Source: Achromobacter xylosoxidans (lineage in GTDB: Bacteria > Pseudomonadota > Gammaproteobacteria > Burkholderiales > Burkholderiaceae_B). Taken from it: a DNA stretch of 64,000 nucleotides. Shown here piece by piece: positions 22,535 to 31,919 of this stretch. The translations under genes and the position numbers were made by a program. Position 1 is the first letter of the stretch, and the number at the start of each line of letters is the position of its first letter. The stretch is taken from assembly GCF_002192695.1 (NCBI RefSeq), contig NZ_MTLG01000011.1, positions 248,001 through 312,000 of the forward strand. Direction: 5' to 3'. The notes under the pieces were generated by a model. It was not told where the DNA came from and searched no databases. It saw nothing but the letters and a program-made list of their open reading frames with translations.

Positions 22535-24760
22535 TCAGCGTGCGCGCGAGATGCGGACTTCCGCGCCGCGGCGCTTGACCTCCAGGCCCTCGGACGGAGA
22601 GATGCGCAAGCCTTCCAGCCCCTTGATGTAGCTGGAGCCCTGCATCTGCATCACGCGGATTTTGTTGCGCATGACGACCGGGTTATGCACAGGCATGCCG
22701 AACATCCAGACCTCGTCCAGGATGCGGGCCGAGTTGAACTCGCCCGTATGCTGAGCCGCCGGTCCAAGACAGAGCATGTGCCCTTCGCGGCCGAAAACCG
22801 GGAACTGGCCCAATTCGCAATCGATGGTCCAGGTGGTGCCGCCTTCGTAGCGGTGCCCCGTGTTCAGGTCCCACCAGGCTTCGCCCTTGGGCAGGTACAC
22901 GCGCACCTGCTTGCCGGGTTCGGTCACGGGTGCCACCAGCAGGGCCGGGCCCAGCAGGTATTGCAGGTCCCAGTCATGCGCGTGCGGATCGTTCGGGAAC
23001 GACATGGCCATGGAACGCTGCACCGGCAAGCCGGTGCGCGCCGAGTCCTCGATGGCGCCCAGCACATAGGGCACCAGGCGGTAGCGCCACTGCATCCAGG
23101 TCTTGGCATGCGCCAGGGTTTCTTCGCCGAAGTCCCAGGGCATCAGGCCTTCCACGCCCTGGAAGGCGAAGTTCGACGAGAACACGCCGGCGGTCAGCCA
23201 GCGCAGGTACAGTTCGGGCGTCATGCCGGCGCGGTCGCGCGCGGCCGAGCCGATGCCATGCACCTGGACGGGCAAGCCGCTGGCGCCGATCGACAAGGCG
23301 GTGCGCAGGGTGTGGCGCAGCCCTTCCCAGGTATTTTCAGCCTGCGGCCCGACCTGCCAGGGCAGGCGCTGGGCAGCGGGGAACAGATCGGAGCTGGGCA
23401 CCACGCCTTCCGGCGGCACCTTCAGGCCAGCGACCGCGTCGAACAGCGCGCGGCGCACCAGCAGCGGATACATGCTGCGCAGCGCGGGGCCGGTTTCGCC
23501 GTTGCGGGCCGTGACGCCGTCGGGGATGGCAATCTGGGCGTCGCACGCGGGCGCGTCCAGGCCGTCTTCGACCAGTTGGCGATGGCGCTCCACCCACAGG
23601 TTGTAGATGTCGCGGTAGGTCAGGTCCAGCAGGCCGTAAGGCTGTCCCGAGGTGGCGGCATTGCCGTCGAACACCTGGGCCGATCCGTCGTCCTTGGCCA
23701 ACAGCCAGCCGCGGTCTTCGAGTTCCTCGAACAGCGGGCTGGTCTTCAACACGCCCGGGAAGCCGGAAGCGGCAACGTGCACGTGATGCTTGTGGAACAG
23801 CGCCAGCATCTGCTTGGCGTCCGGGAAGCGCTGGGCGTTCCATTCGAAAACCGTCTTGTCCGACTGGAAGCCCCAGGCCGCCGGCTGCGCCAGCGTCACG
23901 GCATCCACGGGAATCTGGTTTTCGCGCATGCGCGCCACCAGGGCCACGGTGTCCGTGGGCATTTCGCCCGGGGCCTGCTGCAGCCATGCGCCCATCGCCC
24001 ACAGCGACGGCTGGCCGGCGCGGCCGGTCAAGGCGGTGTACTGGTTGAGGATCTCAGCGGGCTCGCCGGCGAACAGGAACATGTCCAGCACGACGTCGTC
24101 CACCGCCAGCACATAGGCGGAATCCGCGGGCGCCACGCCCACCGAATGCTCGACGCGGCGCATGGTGTTGACGTAGACGCCCCAGCCGCGCGGGCTCCAT
24201 GCCAAAGGCAGGGCGCGGTGTTCGGGATCGTCGGAAACCACGGATTCTTCGCGACGGTTCAAGTCGCCCGGGGTTTCGCCCAAGCCGTACACGCGCTCGT
24301 CGGACTGGAGGGTGAAGCCCGCCGTCCAGACGGCGTCGTCGGCCTGGTCCAGCGCGTTGTGCCCGAATGCGGGCGTATGCGCGGATACCTCGGACTCGAA
24401 CACCCGTTCGTCGTTGCGGTAGATCGCGACGCGCACGGGGTTGGACAGGATTTCCAGGGAGACGTCGCCCTGGGTGATCCGCCAGCCCTCCCCGTCGTCG
24501 CGTGGAGCGATAACGGCTTCGCCAACGGCCTCTTGGCGCGCGAGCAACATTTCCGCCACGGCGCGAGCACGCGCACCGGGCTTGTCATCGGTAAGGTGAT
24601 TAGCCTCGCCGCAGCGCAGGCGAAAGACGCCAGGCGCATGCGCCTCGACTACCAGGTGCAACCCATCGCCCGCGTCGAAATCGATGCGACTGGGGCGGGA
24701 CGTCAGCAGCTCGACGTTTTCGAGCTGGGTAGTATGGGCAAAGTCGAACTTGGGCGGCAC
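22535..24760 (-). CDS. GH31-family glycosidase-like protein, probably non-catalytic
   Basis: A protein of 741 aa with the YicI-type GH31 layout (N-terminal beta domain, TIM barrel, beta domains). GH31 alpha-glucosidases and alpha-xylosidases use a nucleophile Asp in K-T-D-F-G-E and an acid/base Asp in W-S-G-D-N. Here the first site reads A-C-D-A-Q-I (Asp kept, DFGE context lost). The second reads V-G-P-Q-A-E-N before TWEGLRHTLR (Asp replaced). SHDIGG is changed to VHGIGS. The frame is intact and flanking motifs such as WEGLRHTLRTALSIGASG are kept. It is likely a binding or structural protein. The start is GTG with GGGGGAT upstream. Confidence 0.85.
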   Translation of the reverse strand: MPPKFDFAHTTQLENVELLTSRPSRIDFDAGDGLHLVVEAHAPGVFRLRCGEANHLTDDKPGARARAVAEMLLARQEAVGEAVIAPRDDGEGWRITQGDVSLEILSNPVRVAIYRNDERVFESEVSAHTPAFGHNALDQADDAVWTAGFTLQSDERVYGLGETPGDLNRREESVVSDDPEHRALPLAWSPRGWGVYVNTMRRVEHSVGVAPADSAYVLAVDDVVLDMFLFAGEPAEILNQYTALTGRAGQPSLWAMGAWLQQAPGEMPTDTVALVARMRENQIPVDAVTLAQPAAWGFQSDKTVFEWNAQRFPDAKQMLALFHKHHVHVAASGFPGVLKTSPLFEELEDRGWLLAKDDGSAQVFDGNAATSGQPYGLLDLTYRDIYNLWVERHRQLVEDGLDAPACDAQIAIPDGVTARNGETGPALRSMYPLLVRRALFDAVAGLKVPPEGVVPSSDLFPAAQRLPWQVGPQAENTWEGLRHTLRTALSIGASGLPVQVHGIGSAARDRAGMTPELYLRWLTAGVFSSNFAFQGVEGLMPWDFGEETLAHAKTWMQWRYRLVPYVLGAIEDSARTGLPVQRSMAMSFPNDPHAHDWDLQYLLGPALLVAPVTEPGKQVRVYLPKGEAWWDLNTGHRYEGGTTWTIDCELGQFPVFGREGHMLCLGPAAQHTGEFNSARILDEVWMFGMPVHNPVVMRNKIRVMQMQGSSYIKGLEGLRISPSEGLEVKRRGAEVRISRAR

Positions 24761-25033
24761 AGAGCATCCCCCGGCTTAAGCCAAAAACCATCAAAAGACG
24801 CTATTTTGACGGATTTGGGCTTTGAAATAAACTCGGTCCCTCATTTGGACTGCGATCTCATCCATAAAAGGGGTCTAAAGCCTTCGGCCAGCGCCCCCCA
24901 AAAGGAGCGGCCGCCGAGCCGCCAAAATACCAGGCTCGCGGCCAACTCAGGCCAATTTGGCGCCAAATCCCGGCAATTCCTGCCATTCTACGCCACCCGG
25001 GACATGTCCCCGACACCCCCGTCCGGCTTTTTT

Positions 25034-26905
25034 TCATCGTGGCGAAATAAGTTGCGCCAGGTCCGTTTCCAAAGGGGACGGCTCGCCCGCGAGGCGCGCG
25101 GCGATCAAGTCGCCCATAAGCGCGGACCACGACAGCCCTCGCGATGCGTAACCGATGGCCAGCCACAGGCCGGGGGCCTGAGGTAGCTCGCCCACCGCCG
25201 GCAGGCGACCCGGCAGCACGGCCCGCCAACCCGCCCAGCCCGGCAGGCTACCGGGTTCCAGGGAGTCGAATTCCGGGAAACCGCCGCCCAGCAGGCCGGC
25301 CGCCTTGTCCAGGGTGACGCGCTGGCCCTCGGCGCCGATCCGCGCTTCGGTCGCGCCGTGCACATAGGTGCTGCCGGCCACGCAGCCCGAGCCCACATCG
25401 GGCAGCAGATAGCCTTCGCCGCCCACGATGCAGTGGGGGCCGCCGCGCAGCGCCTGCGCGGGCACCAGCGTCACTTCTCCCGCAAGCGCGTGCATCTGGC
25501 TGACGCGCGGCAAGGGATCCAGCAAGCCGCTATCTGCCAGCACGGTGCGCGCGCCGAACGCGTTGGCCAGGACGACGGTATCGGCGCGCGCCAGTTCGGC
25601 GCCGGCCGCATCGCGCACGCTCCAGCCGGCGCCGGCGCGCTCGACCCTGGCCGCCTTGCCGGGCAGAAGCGTCACGCCCTCCGTCGCCAGCAGGGCTTCT
25701 ATCAGCAGGTCCGGCCGTAGCAGCATGCCCTGTCCGAAATACACGCCGCCCCGCGCCAGCGGCAAGCCGGCCAGGGCGCTGGCTTCGTCGCAGCCGACCT
25801 GGCGCACCCAGTTTGCGGGAAACGCCAAGGTCTCCAGGGTGCCGGCCAAGGCCGCGGACCGGCCTTCGTCGCGCTCCAGCTGGACGGTGCCGCAGACCAG
25901 GGGCGCCGCGCCGGCCGGCAAGCCTTGCCAGCGCGCCAGCGCCCGCAGGCTGCCGGCGCGCGACAGGCGCGCCCGCGCGTTGTCGTCGCGCGCCACCACC
26001 GGCGTCAGGGCCGCCGCCACGTGCCCGGCATGCGCCGGCGCCCCCTGCGCCCGTCCCGCATCGATCACGGTCACGCGCCACCCGCGCGCGGCCAGCGCCT
26101 GGGCGATGCCCGAACCCGCCAGCCCCGCCCCCACCACCACCGCCTGGCGGGCAACCCCGTCCGGCGCGCCGGGAACCGCGCTGCCCGGCGCGACTGCCGC
26201 CGCTACCGTCATGTGCCATTTGCCGCCATGGCCGGGCGCGCGCCGGGCCTCGAAACCCGCCGTCCGCAGGGACTGGCGCAATTCGCCGGTGCAGGCCCAG
26301 GTGGCCAGCGTGGCGCCGGGCGCCGCCAGCTTGGCAAGGTCGCGCAACAAGGGCAGTTCCCACATCCGCGGATTGCGCTCGGGCGCAAAGCCGTCCAGGA
26401 AGAATGCGTCCACACCAACGCTCAACCGGGGCGCCAGAACCTGCGCATCGCCGAAGCCCAGGGTCAGCGTGACGGCGCCGCCCTCGAACTCCAGGCGATG
26501 CAGCCCGGGCAACAAAACCGGCCACGCTGCCGCCAGTTGCCGCCCCAGGTCGGCCAAGGGCTCGGGCGCATAACGCGTCAACAGAGACGCCAGATCGTCG
26601 CGTTCAAAGGGATGTCCTTCCAGCGACACCACATGCAGCGCGGCGCTGCGCTGGGGATCGTCGCGCCATGCCTTCCAGAGAGCCAGGAAGTTCAGTCCCA
26701 GCCCGAAGCCGGTTTCGAAAACGGTGAACGCGCGGCGCCCGCGCCAGCGCCCGGGCAGGCCGTTGCCCCGCAGGAACACGTGTTCCGCCTGACCCAGCGC
26801 GCCCGATGGCGAATGGTAGACATCGCCATAAGCGGGGCTGTAAAGCCGGCCGTCGGCGTCGAATTCAGCCTTGGCGGGGATCAGAGGGGCGTAGGAGAAG
26901 GACAT
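25034..26905 (-). CDS. mnmC: bifunctional tRNA mnm5s2U34 biosynthesis protein MnmC
   Basis: A protein of 623 aa. The N-terminal ~240 residues are the SAM-dependent methyltransferase domain ([15 protein letters not shown] near residues 60-74, [17 protein letters not shown]). The C-terminal part is an FAD-dependent oxidoreductase ([42 protein letters not shown]). Together they convert cmnm5s2U34 to mnm5s2U34 in tRNA. The start at 26905 ([16 protein letters not shown]) fits the family; an in-frame ATG 36 codons upstream gives an unusual basic extension. It is divergent from the inositol-phosphatase-family gene. Confidence 0.93.
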   Translation of the reverse strand: MSFSYAPLIPAKAEFDADGRLYSPAYGDVYHSPSGALGQAEHVFLRGNGLPGRWRGRRAFTVFETGFGLGLNFLALWKAWRDDPQRSAALHVVSLEGHPFERDDLASLLTRYAPEPLADLGRQLAAAWPVLLPGLHRLEFEGGAVTLTLGFGDAQVLAPRLSVGVDAFFLDGFAPERNPRMWELPLLRDLAKLAAPGATLATWACTGELRQSLRTAGFEARRAPGHGGKWHMTVAAAVAPGSAVPGAPDGVARQAVVVGAGLAGSGIAQALAARGWRVTVIDAGRAQGAPAHAGHVAAALTPVVARDDNARARLSRAGSLRALARWQGLPAGAAPLVCGTVQLERDEGRSAALAGTLETLAFPANWVRQVGCDEASALAGLPLARGGVYFGQGMLLRPDLLIEALLATEGVTLLPGKAARVERAGAGWSVRDAAGAELARADTVVLANAFGARTVLADSGLLDPLPRVSQMHALAGEVTLVPAQALRGGPHCIVGGEGYLLPDVGSGCVAGSTYVHGATEARIGAEGQRVTLDKAAGLLGGGFPEFDSLEPGSLPGWAGWRAVLPGRLPAVGELPQAPGLWLAIGYASRGLSWSALMGDLIAARLAGEPSPLETDLAQLISPR

Positions 26906-27047
26906 GGAAACGGCGGCGGCGGACGAAAAAGAGAATGGAAATCGGCGTGGATCATTGGAGGCGGCCGCGTTGGGCGGATGCCACGCGGCACGGCGGTTTC
27001 GGGGCTCAGCCACGGATTTGACGCATACATGGGCTTACACTGGTTTC

Positions 27048-27923
27048 ATGGATACCTATGATCAGCCCCGTTCGCAGACCTCGCCCATCGACCTGTGCGC
27101 CGCGATCGACGCGGCAGTCACGGCGGCCCATGCCGGCGCGGCCATACTGCAATCCTACGCGCATCACCGCGCGGATCTCGTGATCGACCGCAAGGCGCGC
27201 AACGATCTCGTATCCCAGGCGGATCGCGAGGCGGAGGCCGCCATTATCCAGGAGTTGCAGGCGCGCACGCCCAGGTTCGCCATCGTCGCCGAGGAAACTG
27301 GCGGCAAGCCGCAGGGCAGCGCCACCTGGTATATCGACCCGCTGGACGGCACCACCAACTTCCTGCACGACATCCCGCATTACGCGGTGTCGATCGCGCT
27401 GATCGCGCACGCCGGCACCGCCATATCGGCCTCCGAAACCCTGGCCGAAGACACGCCCGTGGTCGGCGTGGTCTACGATCCTTGCCGCGAAGAACTCTTT
27501 ACCGCGGTCTACGGCCTGGGCGCCTGGCTCAACGGCCGGCGCATCAAGTGTTCGCGCACGCCGACCATCGAAGACGCGGTGCTGGCCACTGGCTTCCCGT
27601 TCCGCGACTTTTCATTCGCCGCGCAATACATGCCCATGCTGCATGACGCCATCAACCGCGCGCGCGGCGTGCGCCGCATGGGCGCGGCCGCGCTGGACCT
27701 GGCGTGGACGGCTTGCGGCCGCTACGACGGCTATTGGGAAATGGGCCTGGCGCCCTGGGACGTGGCCGCCGGCACGCTGATCCTGCGCGAGGCGGGCGGC
27801 GCGTGTTCGGACATGCACAAGCAGGATCCCTGGCCCATCGGCGGGCGCGTCGTGGCCGGCAACAAGGCCATCGAGCGCGCCTTGCACGAGATGATCGCGC
27901 CGCACCTGGACAAGCAGGACTGA
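27048..27923 (+). CDS. inositol monophosphatase family protein
   Basis: A protein of 291 aa with the Mg-dependent phosphatase motifs: VAEETGG near residues 81-87, WYIDPLDGTTNFLHD near 95-109 and APWDVAAGTLILREAGG near 235-251. Members dephosphorylate inositol phosphates, 3'-phosphoadenosine phosphate or sugar phosphates. SuhB-like proteins also act in rRNA antitermination. Which applies is not readable from sequence. ATG at 27048 is preferred over an in-frame ATG 48 codons upstream because homologous length and the first helix begin here. Confidence 0.9.
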   Translation: MDTYDQPRSQTSPIDLCAAIDAAVTAAHAGAAILQSYAHHRADLVIDRKARNDLVSQADREAEAAIIQELQARTPRFAIVAEETGGKPQGSATWYIDPLDGTTNFLHDIPHYAVSIALIAHAGTAISASETLAEDTPVVGVVYDPCREELFTAVYGLGAWLNGRRIKCSRTPTIEDAVLATGFPFRDFSFAAQYMPMLHDAINRARGVRRMGAAALDLAWTACGRYDGYWEMGLAPWDVAAGTLILREAGGACSDMHKQDPWPIGGRVVAGNKAIERALHEMIAPHLDKQD

Positions 27924-27929
27924 CGGCCC

Positions 27930-29630
27930 CTAGGCCGCCTTGTCCGCGGGCGCGCCCGCGACCGCATCCGGACGCAGCTCCCGGCGCAATATCTTGCCCA
28001 CGTTGCTCTTGGGCAATTCGTCGCGGAACTCCACATAGCGCGGGCGCTTGTAGCCCGTGAGCTTTTCCCGGCACCAATCCTGGATCTGCGCCTCGGTCAG
28101 CGCCGGATCCCGCCGCACCACGAACACCTTGACGGCTTCGCCCGAATGCTCGTCCGGCACGCCGATCGCGGCGCACTCCAGCACGCCAGGATGCTGGGCC
28201 ACGGCCGCTTCGACCTCGTTCGGATAGACCTTGAAGCCCGACACCGCAATCATGTCCTTCTTGCGGTCGACTATGCGGGTATAGCCCTGCTCGTCCATGA
28301 TGCCGATGTCGCCCGTGCGGAAGTAGCCGTCGGCGGTCATGGAGTTGCGGGTTTCCTCGGGCTTCTGCCAGTATCCCAGCATGACCTGCGGACCGCGGAT
28401 GGCGACTTCGCCGCGTTCGCCCAGCGGCACTTCGCGGCCTTCGTCATCGAGGATGGCCACGTCCGTGGAGGGCAGCGGCAAGCCGATGGAACCCGAATAC
28501 GCGGTGGCGTTGGTGGGATTCACGGTGGCCACCGGCGAGGTTTCCGACAGGCCATAGCCTTCGATCAGCGGCCTGCCCGTGATCTTCAGCCAGCGTTCGG
28601 CAACCTGCTGCTGGACCGCCATGCCGCCGCCCAGGGTCAGCCGCAAGCCGGAGAAATCCAGGCGCGCAAAGTCGTCGTTGTGCGCCAGCGCGTTAAACAG
28701 CGTATTGACGCCGGGGAACACATTGATGGGCACCTTGCGCCACGCGTTGATGAGCGAAGGCTGGTCGCGCGGGTTGATGATGAGCACGTTGCGCATGCCA
28801 GCATGCAGGCCGTACAGCCCGCATACGGTCATCGCGAACACGTGGTAGAGCGGCAGCGCGCTGATGATGGTGAGCTGCTGGCCCGCGAGATCATGCACCA
28901 CGGGCTGCGCCACCGCTTCCGTCTGCAGCACATTGGCCACCAGGTTGCGGTGGGACAGCATGGCGCCCTTGGGCACGCCGGTGGTGCCGCCGGTGTATTG
29001 CAGCACCGCCACGTCGTCCATCGACAGCGCCGGCGGCGTAAAGCGTTGGCGCGCGCCGTCGCGCAGCACGTCGGGCAGCATGCGGGCGCCATCGATCCGC
29101 CACGCGGGCACGATCTTCTTGACATAGCGCGCGGCCAGGTTGACCAGCGGCGCCTTCAGGCCGCCGAGCAGATCGCCTGGGCCGGTCACAATGATGTGCT
29201 TGAGCTGTCCGCGGTCCGTGACGCGCTGCAGGGTGTGCGCGAAGTTCTCCAGGATGACGATGGCCGACGCGCCGCTGTCCAGCAATTGCCGTTGCAGTTC
29301 TTCGGCGGTGTAGAGCGGATTCACGTTCACCACCACCAGGCCCGCGCGCAGCGTGCCCAGCATGCTGACCAGATAGGCCGGCACGTTCGGCATCATCAAT
29401 GCCACCCGTTCGCCCTTGGCCAGGCCCGCGCTTTGCAGCCAGCTGGCGAATGCCTGCGCATGGGCGTCGAGTTGCGCATAGGTGATGTCGCTGCCCATGG
29501 CGGTGCACGCGATGCGCGAGGCGTACTGCTTGCAGGCCCGGTCCAGCAAGTCAGTCAGGGAGGCATAACCGTCTGTCGATATCTCCGCCGGAACACCCTG
29601 CGGATAATGGGCAAGCCACGGACGCGTCAT
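27930..29630 (-). CDS. long-chain-fatty-acid--CoA ligase
   Basis: A protein of 566 aa of the AMP-forming acyl-CoA synthetase family. The ATP/AMP-binding signature is YTGGTTGVPKGAMLSHRN near residues 215-232. The adenylate motif is YGLSETSP, and the hinge and C-terminal part is GYFRTGDIGIMDEQGYTRIVDRKKDMI. The length fits FadD-type enzymes that activate fatty acids for beta-oxidation. ATG at 29630 follows GGAGA at good spacing; an upstream ATG at 29645 overlaps that site. It is divergent from the M20 gene. Confidence 0.92.
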   Translation of the reverse strand: MTRPWLAHYPQGVPAEISTDGYASLTDLLDRACKQYASRIACTAMGSDITYAQLDAHAQAFASWLQSAGLAKGERVALMMPNVPAYLVSMLGTLRAGLVVVNVNPLYTAEELQRQLLDSGASAIVILENFAHTLQRVTDRGQLKHIIVTGPGDLLGGLKAPLVNLAARYVKKIVPAWRIDGARMLPDVLRDGARQRFTPPALSMDDVAVLQYTGGTTGVPKGAMLSHRNLVANVLQTEAVAQPVVHDLAGQQLTIISALPLYHVFAMTVCGLYGLHAGMRNVLIINPRDQPSLINAWRKVPINVFPGVNTLFNALAHNDDFARLDFSGLRLTLGGGMAVQQQVAERWLKITGRPLIEGYGLSETSPVATVNPTNATAYSGSIGLPLPSTDVAILDDEGREVPLGERGEVAIRGPQVMLGYWQKPEETRNSMTADGYFRTGDIGIMDEQGYTRIVDRKKDMIAVSGFKVYPNEVEAAVAQHPGVLECAAIGVPDEHSGEAVKVFVVRRDPALTEAQIQDWCREKLTGYKRPRYVEFRDELPKSNVGKILRRELRPDAVAGAPADKAA

Positions 29631-29705
29631 GGTATTTGTCTCCATTAAATTGGTTTTTGATTGATGATACCCTTGTTGCGTTCCCTTTTTTCGCCCGAGA
29701 GCCCC

Positions 29706-30902
29706 ATGAAACTGCTCGAACCCATCGTCGCGTGGCATCACGACATTTCCAAGATACGACGCGACATCCACGCGCATCCCGAACTGGCGTTCGAAGAGTT
29801 CCGCACCGCCGACGTGGTGGCGGCAAAACTCGAGGAATGGGGCATCGAAATCGACCGCGGCCTGGGCGGCACGGGCGTGGTCGGCATCATCCGCGGCAAT
29901 CTGCCGGGCGACCGCGCCGTGGGCCTGCGCGCCGACATGGACGCGCTGCCCATGCAGGAGGCCAATACCTTCGAGCACGCCAGCACGCACGCCGGCAAGA
30001 TGCACGCCTGCGGCCACGACGGCCACACGGCCATGCTGCTGGCCGCCGCGCAATACCTGTCGCAGCACCGCGATTTCGCGGGCACGGTCTACGTGATCTT
30101 CCAGCCTGCGGAAGAAGGCGGCGGCGGCGCCAAGCGCATGATCGACGACGGCCTGTTCAAGCGCTTCCCCATGGAAGCGGTGTTCGGCATGCACAACTGG
30201 CCTGGCATGAAAGCCGGCCAGTTCGGTCTGACGGCCGGCCCGATCATGGCTTCCAGCAACGAGTTCTCCATCATCGTGAAGGGCAAGGGCACGCACGCCG
30301 GCATGCCCAACCTGGGCATCGATCCGGTCATGGCGGCCGTGCAGCTGGCGCAATCGCTGCAGACCATCATCACGCGCAACCGCAATCCACTGGATGCTGC
30401 GGTGCTCAGCATCACGCAGATCCACGCCGGCAGCGCCGACAACGTCGTGCCCAACCACGCCGAATTGCGCGGCACCGTGCGCACCTTCACGCTGGACGTG
30501 CTGGACCTGATCGAACGCCGTATGGAAGAGATCGCGCGCCACACCTGCGCCGCGATGGACTGCGAGGTGCAGTTCACGTTCCAGCGCAACTATCCGCCGA
30601 CCATCAACCACGCCGAGGAAGCCGCGTTCTGCGCCGACGTGCTGCGCGACATCGTGGGCGAGGCCAACGTCAACGACCACGTGCAGCCCACCATGGGCGC
30701 GGAAGACTTCGCCTTCATGCTGCAGGAACTGCCGGGCTGTTATGTGTGGATCGGCAACGGCACCGGTGAACACCGCGACAGCGGCCACGGTCTGGGCCCC
30801 TGCATGCTGCACAACGGCAGCTACGACTTCAACGACCAACTGCTGCCGCTGGGCGGCACGTACTGGGTACAGCTGGCGCTCAAGCGCCTGGCCAAGGCCT
30901 GA
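29706..30902 (+). CDS. M20-family amidohydrolase (hippurate-hydrolase-like)
   Basis: A protein of 398 aa. Metal ligands of the M20D group are visible in RADMDALPM, KMHACGHDGHTAML and QPAEEGGGGAKRMI, with the late His in PTMGAEDFAFM and the final HNGSYDFND. Such enzymes remove an acyl or amino-acid group from N-acyl amino acids, hippurate or indole-acetyl amino acids. No signal peptide is seen, so it should be cytoplasmic. The substrate is unknown. An in-frame ATG 15 codons upstream is less likely. Confidence 0.9.
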   Translation: MKLLEPIVAWHHDISKIRRDIHAHPELAFEEFRTADVVAAKLEEWGIEIDRGLGGTGVVGIIRGNLPGDRAVGLRADMDALPMQEANTFEHASTHAGKMHACGHDGHTAMLLAAAQYLSQHRDFAGTVYVIFQPAEEGGGGAKRMIDDGLFKRFPMEAVFGMHNWPGMKAGQFGLTAGPIMASSNEFSIIVKGKGTHAGMPNLGIDPVMAAVQLAQSLQTIITRNRNPLDAAVLSITQIHAGSADNVVPNHAELRGTVRTFTLDVLDLIERRMEEIARHTCAAMDCEVQFTFQRNYPPTINHAEEAAFCADVLRDIVGEANVNDHVQPTMGAEDFAFMLQELPGCYVWIGNGTGEHRDSGHGLGPCMLHNGSYDFNDQLLPLGGTYWVQLALKRLAKA

Positions 30903-30905
30903 GCC

Positions 30906-31799
30906 TCAAACGCCGTCCGCCGTCCGGACCGCCAGGCACATCGCCAGGAAGCGTTCGGCGGCGCGGGCAGCTGCGTCCGCATGCGGCACCAGGATGCTCA
31001 AGGTCCGCGTCAGCGGCTTGGGCAACAGGCGCAAGGCCGCCAGCGCGCCGTCCTCGTGCCGCATCGACATGACGGACACGAAGCCCACGCCCAGGCCGGC
31101 CCGCACGGCCTGCTTCACGCCTTCCACGCCGGCCAGCTCCAGCCCCACTGAAGGCGCCAGGCCCGCATCCGCAAACGCGCGCTCCACCAGCCGGCGCACG
31201 CCAGAACCGGGCTCGCGCATGACCAGCGCTGACGCCGCCAGGTCGCGCAGCGTCACCGCTCCCTTGCCCGCCAGGGCGTGGTCCGCGCGCACCACCGCCA
31301 CCACTTCGTCCTGGCGCCAGGCATGCACGGCCGTGTCGGCGGGCAACCCTGCGGGCACGTCGCCTTCGATGAACGCCAGATCCAGGGCCGGCAGGCGTTC
31401 GACGATCTCGCGCGTGTTGCCGTCCGACAGATGCAGGCTGACCGCCGGAAAAGCATGGCGGAAGTCCGCCACCAGGCTGGGCAGCAGATAGCTGGCGGGG
31501 GTGGTGCTGGCGCCCAGGCGCAGATCGCCTGTTTCCAGTCCGCGCCAGGATTCGCGCACGGCCTGGGCCTGCCGGTACACCTGGCGCAACTGGCGGGCCT
31601 GCTCGGCCAGGCGCTCGCCAGCCTCGGTCAGCGCGATGCCGTGGCCGCTGCGGCGGTAGAGGGGTTCGCCGAACCATTCCTGCAGCATCCGCAACTGGCC
31701 GGACACGGCGGGCTGGGACAGGTTCAGCAATTGCGCCGCGCGGCTGATGTTGCCGGCATCGGCCACGGCGGCGAAGGTAAGCAGCTGGTCGGGAGTCAT
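30906..31799 (-). CDS. LysR-family regulator (YeiE-like)
   Basis: A protein of 297 aa with N-terminal HTH (LLTFAAVADAGNISRAAQLLNLSQPAVSGQLRMLQEWFG) and effector domain resembling CysB/YeiE-type regulators. It is divergent from a YeiH-family membrane protein, an arrangement seen widely for the YeiE/YeiH pair in proteobacteria. ATG at 31799 is chosen; a TTG three codons upstream is possible. A perfect palindrome starts 12 bases upstream of the ATG and is probably its own operator. Confidence 0.9.
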   Translation of the reverse strand: MTPDQLLTFAAVADAGNISRAAQLLNLSQPAVSGQLRMLQEWFGEPLYRRSGHGIALTEAGERLAEQARQLRQVYRQAQAVRESWRGLETGDLRLGASTTPASYLLPSLVADFRHAFPAVSLHLSDGNTREIVERLPALDLAFIEGDVPAGLPADTAVHAWRQDEVVAVVRADHALAGKGAVTLRDLAASALVMREPGSGVRRLVERAFADAGLAPSVGLELAGVEGVKQAVRAGLGVGFVSVMSMRHEDGALAALRLLPKPLTRTLSILVPHADAAARAAERFLAMCLAVRTADGV

Positions 31800-31810
31800 G
31801 ATCGCCAAAT

Positions 31811-31827
31811 TATCAGAATTTCTGATA
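31811..31827. promoter_or_regulatory. perfect palindrome, probable LysR operator
   Basis: TATCAGAATTTCTGATA has two exact 8-base arms around one central base. A second inverted repeat (AAATATT at 31854-31860 and AATATTT at 31873-31879) lies nearer the YeiH start. Both are in the 120-base AT-rich region between the divergent genes. Confidence 0.65.
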
Positions 31828-31919
31828 TTACATATCCGAAATAAAGATTTTTCAAATATTAGGCGGGAAATTAATATTTCGTGAAGTTATTTAGATATGC
31901 CTCCCCCAAAAGGCCAGCC

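Noticed and set aside
22334-25186. A 950-codon open frame antisense to the GH31 gene
   Set aside because: Its composition (rich in His, Gln, Arg and Gly) and lack of any domain mark it as a shadow of the GC-rich coding strand. The opposite strand carries a recognisable full-length protein.
29631-30839. N-terminal extension of the acyl-CoA ligase by about 400 codons
   Set aside because: The extension is antisense to the M20 gene. A good start with GGAGA lies at 29630.
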